The position numbers and the translations under genes are program-made. Shown here one piece after another: positions 1 to 5,562 of a stretch of 7,469 nucleotides of DNA. This DNA is from Lachnospiraceae bacterium UBA1759 (GTDB lineage Bacteria > Bacillota > Clostridia > Lachnospirales > Lachnospiraceae). The notes under the pieces are model-generated. The model ran no database searches. It saw only the letters and a program-made list of their open reading frames with translations, and was not told where the DNA came from. The stretch lies in the NCBI GenBank assembly GCA_002315555.1, contig DCHF01000040.1, positions 1-7,469 on the forward strand, given 5' to 3'. Each line of letters starts with the position of its first letter. Positions within the stretch are counted from its first letter, which is position 1.

Positions 1-305
1 AGCAGCTTCTGACGATCGCCCGCGCGATGCTGTTAAATGCGCATATGCTGATCCTCGATGAGGCGACCTCGAACGTCGATACCCGCACGGAGATCCGCAT
101 TCAGCGTGCCATGGTCAAGCTGATGAAGGGCAAGACCTGCTTCATCATCGCGCACCGTCTTTCCACGATCCGCAATGCGGACCTGATCCTGGTCGTCCGC
201 GACGGCGATGTCGTGGAGCAGGGCACCCATGAAGAACTGATGGCCGCAGACGGCTTCTACAAACAGCTGTATGAAGCGCAGTGGTCCAAGGGTGAGGCGC
301 TGTAA
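1..305 (+). CDS. ABC transporter ATP-binding/permease protein, C-terminal end (5' truncated)
   Basis: This is the last 100 residues of an ABC ATPase domain; the gene begins left of the window, and the frame is set by the codon at 3-5. The first residues, QLLTIARA, are what directly follows the LSGGQ signature in this family, and bases 1-2 (ag) fit the end of a Lys codon. Walker B is MLILDEATS (residues 15-23, Asp19 and catalytic Glu20), the D-loop SNVD follows (23-26), and the switch His is His51 in IIAHRLST. The end, with EQGTHEELM and a short tail, is typical of fused membrane-plus-ATPase exporter half-transporters (MsbA/LmrA/BmrCD-like). Such proteins use ATP to move lipids, drugs or peptides out across the cytoplasmic membrane. 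The substrate cannot be read from this fragment. The partner half-transporter, if there is one, would be expected just upstream. The next gene starts 21 bases downstream, suggesting co-transcription. Confidence 0.95.
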   Translation, partial: QLLTIARAMLLNAHMLILDEATSNVDTRTEIRIQRAMVKLMKGKTCFIIAHRLSTIRNADLILVVRDGDVVEQGTHEELMAADGFYKQLYEAQWSKGEAL

Positions 306-326
306 GCCTCACGGAACGGAGGAATT

Positions 327-2033
327 ATGCCGACAAGAAAACAGGGAATCCGGCGGCGGAGACGTGCACGGCGTGCGCGGAGCAACCGTACGGCCTACCT
401 GACGAACAGCCAGCGGAGAAACATTGCCGTCGGCAGAACGATCTTTGTTCTGTCTTCGGTCATTGCGCTTGCGGCGTTTGTCCTGGTCGGGATCTTTGTT
501 TATAACAAATACCTGAAGGATACGGTCCTGAAGACCGGAGAGATCCTGGCGGGAAAGCTGAACGGAGAGGAAACGGAGCCTACTGCCGAGGTCCCCGAGA
601 CCACAGTCGTGGAGGAAACGAAGCCGGATCCGGAAGCGGAGCGTAAGAAACAGAAAGAGGAACAGGAGGCCTTTGAGGCGTATGTCCTGTCCATCGAGCC
701 CGGTGTGGAATTCGCGCATTTCAGCGGAGAACCCACGTTGACCCTGACCGGCGACGAGATCCTGGACCGTGCGAACCGTGCGGCGGCCGAATATGATTAC
801 GATACCGCCATCGACCTGATCAAGGGCATTACGGGCTACGGTAACATCAAGGAATATACGGATGCACTTGCCACCTACACGGCGGAAAAGCAGGCATTAA
901 AGCAGTATAAGATCAATAACAATGTCACCCATATCTTTTTCCATTCCCTGATCGTGGATCCGACGCTTGCGTTTAACGAAAGCGTAGCCGGTGTGAAGGC
1001 GAAGGATTACAACGATGCGATGACAACGGTCAGCGAGTTTGCGGCCATTCTGGAGGACATGTACGAAAAGGGCTACGTCCTGATCGATATTTACGACCTG
1101 GTCCGTATGGAAACGCAGCCGGACGGAACGGAGAAGATGTCCTACCAGACGATCCTTCTTCCGGAGGGAAAACAGCCGTTCATCCTGTCCGTGGATGACA
1201 CCAATTATTACGAATACATGACCGGCCACGGTTTTGCGGATCGTCTGGTCGTTACCGAAGACGGAAGCGTCAAGAACGAAATGACGCTCACAGACGGCAC
1301 GGTCGTCACAGGTTCCTTTGACGTCCTTCCGATCCTGGAGGAGTTCATCGAGCTCCATCCGGATTTCTGCTACCGCGGCGGAAGAGCGATCATGGCAGTT
1401 ACCGGCTATAACGGTGTACTCGGTTACCGTACCAGTGATTTCTGGTATAACGACGAGTGCGATTATTACGAGGCTACGGAAGAGAACAACAAGTATAAGC
1501 GCGAGGATATCAGCGGATCCAATCCGAACATCACCGCGGACAAGGTCACTGCGATGAAGGTGGCCGATGCCATCAAGGAAATGGGCTGGCGTTTCGGGAG
1601 CCATACCTGGGGACACAAGCGCCTCGGTCAGGTGGCGATGGAGACGGTGGTCTGGGATTCGGATATGTGGGCACGCGAGGTCGAGCCCATCGTCGGAAGC
1701 ACGGATCTTCTGGTCTTCCCGTACGGCAACGACTTCGGTCCGGCGTCCGTATCGTGGCAGGTCTATGATTACGACGGCTACAACGAGCGTTACGAGACCA
1801 TGCGTTCCTACGGCTTCCGCTATTTCTTCAACGTGGATTCCAGTGCGTATTACATGCAGCGCACCGATGATTATTTCCGCCAGGGCAGAAGAAACCTGGA
1901 CGGAACCCGCATGTGGCAGGCGGTCCATGCAGACCTCGGTTCGGAGAATTATAAGAACCGTCTGACGGACCTGTTAACGGATGTATCGAAGGTGATCGAC
2001 CCCGCTCGCCCCGATCTCTATCCGGAGGATTAA
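327..2033 (+). CDS. Membrane-anchored polysaccharide deacetylase-like (NodB-fold) protein
   Basis: The 568-residue protein has a very Arg-rich N-terminal tail (residues 9-31), one membrane helix (about 38-60), an acidic and charged linker (about 78-116), a helical TPR-like stretch (about 143-193) and a C-terminal catalytic-type domain from about residue 199. That domain opens with THIFFHSLIVD, like the usual start of NodB domains. It has an SVDD motif (Asp290, Asp291) in place of the usual TFDD, the metal-binding pair His426/His430 in GSHTWGH, and FPYG (464-467) in place of the RPPYG-type motif. In the family these residues bind a divalent metal and remove acetyl groups from peptidoglycan or other N-acetylated glycans. 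The basic tail before the helix predicts an outward-facing domain. The start is ATG, with GGAGG at 318-322 only 4 bases upstream. The domain is divergent, with long insertions between motifs, so activity is inferred and the substrate is unknown. Confidence 0.82.
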   Translation: MPTRKQGIRRRRRARRARSNRTAYLTNSQRRNIAVGRTIFVLSSVIALAAFVLVGIFVYNKYLKDTVLKTGEILAGKLNGEETEPTAEVPETTVVEETKPDPEAERKKQKEEQEAFEAYVLSIEPGVEFAHFSGEPTLTLTGDEILDRANRAAAEYDYDTAIDLIKGITGYGNIKEYTDALATYTAEKQALKQYKINNNVTHIFFHSLIVDPTLAFNESVAGVKAKDYNDAMTTVSEFAAILEDMYEKGYVLIDIYDLVRMETQPDGTEKMSYQTILLPEGKQPFILSVDDTNYYEYMTGHGFADRLVVTEDGSVKNEMTLTDGTVVTGSFDVLPILEEFIELHPDFCYRGGRAIMAVTGYNGVLGYRTSDFWYNDECDYYEATEENNKYKREDISGSNPNITADKVTAMKVADAIKEMGWRFGSHTWGHKRLGQVAMETVVWDSDMWAREVEPIVGSTDLLVFPYGNDFGPASVSWQVYDYDGYNERYETMRSYGFRYFFNVDSSAYYMQRTDDYFRQGRRNLDGTRMWQAVHADLGSENYKNRLTDLLTDVSKVIDPARPDLYPED

Positions 2034-2080
2034 GTATTAAAGCGTGTCCGGCGCATAATAAAACAAACGGAGGAAAAAAC

Positions 2081-3139
2081 ATGGAAATCAAGAAATTCGG
2101 CGTTTACAAAACCGGCGAAGAGACCCATCTCATCACCCTGACCAACAAGAACGGCATGAAGGCGGTTCTGACCGACGTGGGCGGTTCCTTAGTGGACCTG
2201 ATCGTTCCCGATAAGAACGGTAACCCGGTCGATGTCGTCCTCGGCTACGACACTTCGGAAGAGTATGAGCATAACAGAAATTTCTTTGGCGCTGTCATCG
2301 GCAGAAACGGCAACCGTATCGGCAATGCGACCTTTACCTTAAACGGCGAGACCTACAAGCTGTGGCATCCGGCGGTAAATGCGCACAACCTGCACAGCGG
2401 CCCGGACTTCTTCTGCACCAGACTCTGGAACTATGAGACTGAGAAGACCGAAGACTCCGAATCCGTTGTATTCTTCATCAACTCTCCGGAAGGCGACCAG
2501 GGCTTCCCGGGTGCAATGGACATCGAAGTGACCTACACCCTGACCGAAGACAATGAGCTGATGTGTGATTACTACGGCCTGTCCGATAAGGATACCGTCA
2601 TGAACATGACGAACCATTCCTTCTTCAACTTAAACGGCCATGACTCCGGTGACATCCGCACCCATATCATGAAGCTGTATGCGGAGCAGTACACCGCGAC
2701 CGATGCGGACCTGATTCCCACCGGCGAGCTTCCGTCCGTAGAGGGCACCCCGATGGATTTCCGCGAGGGCAAGACCATCGGTCAGGATATCGATTCCGAT
2801 TTCGAAGCCATCCGTTTTGGCGGCGGCTACGACCACAACTTTGTTGTCAACAACAATGAAGTCCAGGAAAATGCGGAACTGATCGCAGAGTGCATCGGTG
2901 ACAAGACCGGCATCAAGATGGAAGTTTATTCCGATCTTCCGGGCGTTCAGATCTACACCTCCAACGGCATGAATCAGCCCAAGGGCAAGAAAGGCGCATC
3001 TTACGGCAGCAATGCCGCTGTCTGCTTCGAGACTCAGTATATGCCCGATGCCGTTAATCATCCGGAATTCCCGCAGCCGTTCATCAAGGCCGGCCGCGAA
3101 AGCGTTTCCCTGACCGTATTCCGTTTCACCACTGTATAA
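2081..3139 (+). CDS. galM: Aldose 1-epimerase (mutarotase)
   Basis: The 352-residue protein has normal full length for GalM, which interconverts the alpha and beta anomers of galactose and glucose in the cytoplasm and feeds the Leloir pathway. The family motifs are present in order: GRNGNRIGNA (74-83), HNLHSG (102-107), NMTNHSFFNL (175-184) with the presumed acid His179, GGGYDHNF (247-254) with the sugar-binding Asp251, and ETQYMPDAVNHP (317-328) with the presumed base Glu317. No signal peptide is seen. The ATG follows GGAGG (2069-2073) by 7 bases, an optimal site. Codon use differs from the neighbours: glycine is almost all GGC or GGT with no GGA seen, and threonine is nearly all ACC, which suggests high expression. 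No galK, galT or galE is in the window, so a link to galactose use is not shown by context. The gap to topB is only 10 bases. Confidence 0.95.
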   Translation: MEIKKFGVYKTGEETHLITLTNKNGMKAVLTDVGGSLVDLIVPDKNGNPVDVVLGYDTSEEYEHNRNFFGAVIGRNGNRIGNATFTLNGETYKLWHPAVNAHNLHSGPDFFCTRLWNYETEKTEDSESVVFFINSPEGDQGFPGAMDIEVTYTLTEDNELMCDYYGLSDKDTVMNMTNHSFFNLNGHDSGDIRTHIMKLYAEQYTATDADLIPTGELPSVEGTPMDFREGKTIGQDIDSDFEAIRFGGGYDHNFVVNNNEVQENAELIAECIGDKTGIKMEVYSDLPGVQIYTSNGMNQPKGKKGASYGSNAAVCFETQYMPDAVNHPEFPQPFIKAGRESVSLTVFRFTTV

Positions 3140-3141
3140 GC

Positions 3142-3145
3142 GGGG
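3142..3145 (+). promoter_or_regulatory. Weak ribosome binding site of topB
   Basis: GGGG lies 4 bases before the topB ATG and 3 bases after the galM stop. It is a poorer Shine-Dalgarno match than the GGAGG of the other genes. Together with the 10-base gap this suggests that topB translation relies on ribosomes finishing galM. The start itself is fixed by the conserved KNLYIAEKPSVA beginning of the protein. Confidence 0.5.
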
Positions 3146-3149
3146 TTCC

Positions 3150-5132
3150 ATGGGAAAGAATCTCTATATTGCCGAGAAACCCAGCGTCGCGCAGGAATTT
3201 GCGCGGGTGCTGGGGATCCGCGGCGCAAGGCAGGACGGATACATTGAGTCCGAGACGGATATCGTCACATGGTGTGTCGGTCATCTGATCACCATGTGCT
3301 ATCCGGATGCCTATGATCCAAAATTGAAAAGATGGAGCATGGATACGATCCCGTTCATTCCGGAGAACTGGAAGTACGAGGTCATCGACAGCGTGAAGAA
3401 GCAGTTCAAGACGGTCGCCGGACTACTCAACCGTAAGGATGTGGAGACGATCTATGTCTGCACCGACTCGGGACGCGAGGGTGAGTATATTTACCGTCTG
3501 GTGTCGCAGGAGGCGCATGTCGTCGGAAAGAAGCAGAAGCGTGTGTGGATCGATTCCCAGACCGAGGAGGAGATCAAGCGCGGCATCCGTGAAGCGAAGG
3601 ATATCTCCGAGTACGATAACCTTGCGGCTTCCGCATATCTCCGCGCCAAGGAAGATTACCTGATGGGTATCAATTTCTCCCGTGCGCTGACGTTAAAATT
3701 CGGTACCGTGATCTCCGGAACGCTGCACAGCGACCGGGCCGTGATCTCTGTGGGTCGTGTGATGACGTGCGTTCTCGGAATGGTCGTCCGCCGCGAACGC
3801 GAGATCCGTTCCTTTGTCCCCACACCGTTTTACCGTGTGATCGGGACGTTTAAGGCCGGAGAGAGGACCATCGACGGGGAGTGGCGTGCCGTGCAGGGCT
3901 CCAAATACTTTGAGGGACCGGACCTTTATAAGGAAAACGGTTTCAAAAAGCGCGAAAAGGCCGAGGAACTGATCCGGATGCTCAGCGAAGAGCCGCCGGT
4001 CGAGGTGACCGTGGCCTCGACGGAAAAGAAGACGGAGAAGAAGAATCCGCCGCTTCTTTTCAACCTTGCGGAGATCCAGAACGAGTGCTCCAAGCGCTTT
4101 AAAAAGAGTCCGGATGAGACGCTGAATATCGTTCAGGAGCTGTACGAAAAAAAGCTGGTCACGTATCCGCGTACCGATGCACGTGTGCTTTCGTCCGCAG
4201 TGGCGAAGGAGATCTACAAAAACATCGGTGGACTGAAGAATCTGAATGAGGTCGGCGCGTATGCTCAGGAGATCCTCGATCACAAGGCTTACACGGGTAT
4301 CGAGAAATCCATGTACACGGACGATAAAAAGATCACGGATCACTACGCGATCATTCCGACGGGACAGGGCCTTTCGGCACTGAACAGTCTGGGAGCCGTT
4401 CAGAAGCAGGTCTATGAGTTGATCTGCAGAAGATTCCTCTGCATCTTTTATCCGGCGGCGCGTTATGAAAAGTATGCCGTGGAAACGGTACGTAAAAACG
4501 AACACTTTTTCTCAAACTTCCGTTTTCTGGCGGATGAGGGCTACCTGAAGGTCTGGAAGACCGGAAAGGACAGCACGGATCCGGAGGAAAAAACGGATGC
4601 GGAGCTTCTGAAGCTCCTGCCCACGCTGAAGAAGGGTATGGTCCTTCCGGTGGAGAAATTTGAAATAAAGGAAGGCGAGACATCGGCACCGAAGCGTTAT
4701 TCTTCGGGAAGCCTGATCCTGGCCATGGAAAATGCCGGACAGCTCATCGAGGATGAGGAGCTCCGTGCACAGATCAAGGGAAGCGGCATCGGCACCAGCG
4801 CGACCAGGGCGGAGATCCTGAAAAAGCTGGAGACCATCAAGTACCTGAAGATCAATAAAAAGACCCAGATCGTGACGCCGGAACTGCAGGGCGAGCTCGT
4901 GTTTGATGTAGTGGATGCATCCATGAAGCAACTGCTCAATCCGGACCTGACCGCGTCCTGGGAAAAGGGACTGACCTACGTGGCCGAGGGTACCATCACC
5001 CCGGACGAGTATATGCAGAAGCTGGCCGCGTTCGTTTCAAGAAGAACGGACACGGTAAAGGGCATTCCGAATCCGGCGGCGATCCGCCAGCGGTTCGAGC
5101 AGGTCCTCCCGTTCTATCAAAAGTCAAAGTAA
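3150..5132 (+). CDS. topB: DNA topoisomerase III (type IA)
   Basis: The 660-residue protein matches type IA topoisomerases, which cut one DNA strand through a 5'-phosphotyrosine and pass another strand, resolving replication and recombination intermediates. The Toprim domain is N-terminal (about 1-150), with Glu9 in AEKPSVA and TDSGREGE at 104-111. The catalytic Tyr339 lies in VTYPRTDAR, followed by DHYAIIPT (397-404), and GIGTSATRAEIL (546-557) is the late conserved motif. SVGRVMTCVL (200-209) corresponds to the usual GRVQTPTL. There are no C-terminal cysteine zinc fingers, as expected for topoisomerase III rather than topoisomerase I. In the Toprim acidic motif the second Asp of DxD is Gly107, a variant I believe occurs in a Clostridia subgroup. 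Related topB genes ride on conjugative elements, but no conjugation gene is seen here, so this looks chromosomal. Confidence 0.95.
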   Translation: MGKNLYIAEKPSVAQEFARVLGIRGARQDGYIESETDIVTWCVGHLITMCYPDAYDPKLKRWSMDTIPFIPENWKYEVIDSVKKQFKTVAGLLNRKDVETIYVCTDSGREGEYIYRLVSQEAHVVGKKQKRVWIDSQTEEEIKRGIREAKDISEYDNLAASAYLRAKEDYLMGINFSRALTLKFGTVISGTLHSDRAVISVGRVMTCVLGMVVRREREIRSFVPTPFYRVIGTFKAGERTIDGEWRAVQGSKYFEGPDLYKENGFKKREKAEELIRMLSEEPPVEVTVASTEKKTEKKNPPLLFNLAEIQNECSKRFKKSPDETLNIVQELYEKKLVTYPRTDARVLSSAVAKEIYKNIGGLKNLNEVGAYAQEILDHKAYTGIEKSMYTDDKKITDHYAIIPTGQGLSALNSLGAVQKQVYELICRRFLCIFYPAARYEKYAVETVRKNEHFFSNFRFLADEGYLKVWKTGKDSTDPEEKTDAELLKLLPTLKKGMVLPVEKFEIKEGETSAPKRYSSGSLILAMENAGQLIEDEELRAQIKGSGIGTSATRAEILKKLETIKYLKINKKTQIVTPELQGELVFDVVDASMKQLLNPDLTASWEKGLTYVAEGTITPDEYMQKLAAFVSRRTDTVKGIPNPAAIRQRFEQVLPFYQKSK

Positions 5133-5139
5133 ATTCATT

Positions 5140-5144
5140 GGAGG
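5140..5144 (+). promoter_or_regulatory. Ribosome binding site supporting a TTG start
   Basis: GGAGG lies 6 bases before the TTG at 5151, an optimal distance. The same frame is closed upstream by the topB stop codon at 5130-5132, and the first in-frame ATG (5229) would delete 26 residues and has no comparable site. This decides the start of the small membrane protein. Confidence 0.75.
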
Positions 5145-5150
5145 TCCCGT

Positions 5151-5546
5151 TTGGATATCATAGAAGAGGAAGAGCGCCTGGGAAGTGTCGGTAAAACGCA
5201 GCGAATTAAGATCTCACGGCGTGACACCATGGTGAATGATCTGAAAAACAGTACGGCGCAGGGCATTTTGTCCTTCATTGTGTCCCTGGTCGCGCTCGGC
5301 GCAGCCGGAACGGCCGTCTATCTGAGCTATCGTGCCGCGGGGCATGCGGATTATCCGGTAGGGATCCTCATGATCGCAGCGCTTTTGATCTCGGTCGTCA
5401 GCATCGTTCTCGGTGTGTCGGGACTGAAAAACCGCAAAAAGATCCGCCACTACATGGAGGTGCGCGGAATCATCGTAAGTGTTCTTCTGATCCTTGCGCT
5501 GATCGGCCTTTATGTTTGGGGCCTGCTCCTGTATTTAGGAAAGTAA
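5151..5546 (+). CDS. Small three-helix membrane protein, possibly DUF6142-like
   Basis: The 131-residue protein begins with a charged cytosolic stretch (residues 1-34; EEEE at 5-8, then a basic patch). Three strongly hydrophobic segments follow at about 38-60, 69-92 and 106-128. A basic loop, LKNRKKIRHY (92-101), lies between helices two and three and predicts a cytosolic position. No catalytic motif is visible and the function is unknown. The layout of a soluble head, a GILS-type first helix and a GLKNRKK-like loop reminds me of the DUF6142 family of Clostridia, but this is recollection and was not checked. The start codon is TTG. The gene lies 18 bases after topB and 16 bases before the DUF5717-like gene, so it is probably co-transcribed with both. 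Confidence 0.8.
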   Translation: MDIIEEEERLGSVGKTQRIKISRRDTMVNDLKNSTAQGILSFIVSLVALGAAGTAVYLSYRAAGHADYPVGILMIAALLISVVSIVLGVSGLKNRKKIRHYMEVRGIIVSVLLILALIGLYVWGLLLYLGK

Positions 5547-5562
5547 CCCGGGGAGATTGTGT

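Noticed and set aside
897..1928. A 343-codon open frame on the minus strand opposite the deacetylase-like gene
   Set aside because: It lies fully inside a well-supported gene, has no recognisable domain, and its composition (rich in Ile, Val, Arg, His) is that of a mirror frame caused by codon bias.
2034..2080. Possible promoter (CATAAT at 2054-2059) or small stem-loop in the gap before galM
   Set aside because: No acceptable -35 box lies 17 bases upstream, and the stem is only about 4 pairs with a wobble and no T-run. A promoter is possible given galM codon bias but is not supported by the bases.
3693..4505. A 270-codon minus-strand open frame opposite topB
   Set aside because: The + strand frame carries conserved topoisomerase motifs through the same bases; the antisense product shows no family features.
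3150..5132. topB as a marker of an integrative conjugative element
   Set aside because: No relaxase, VirB4/VirD4-like, integrase or other transfer gene is seen, and the neighbours look like ordinary chromosomal genes.
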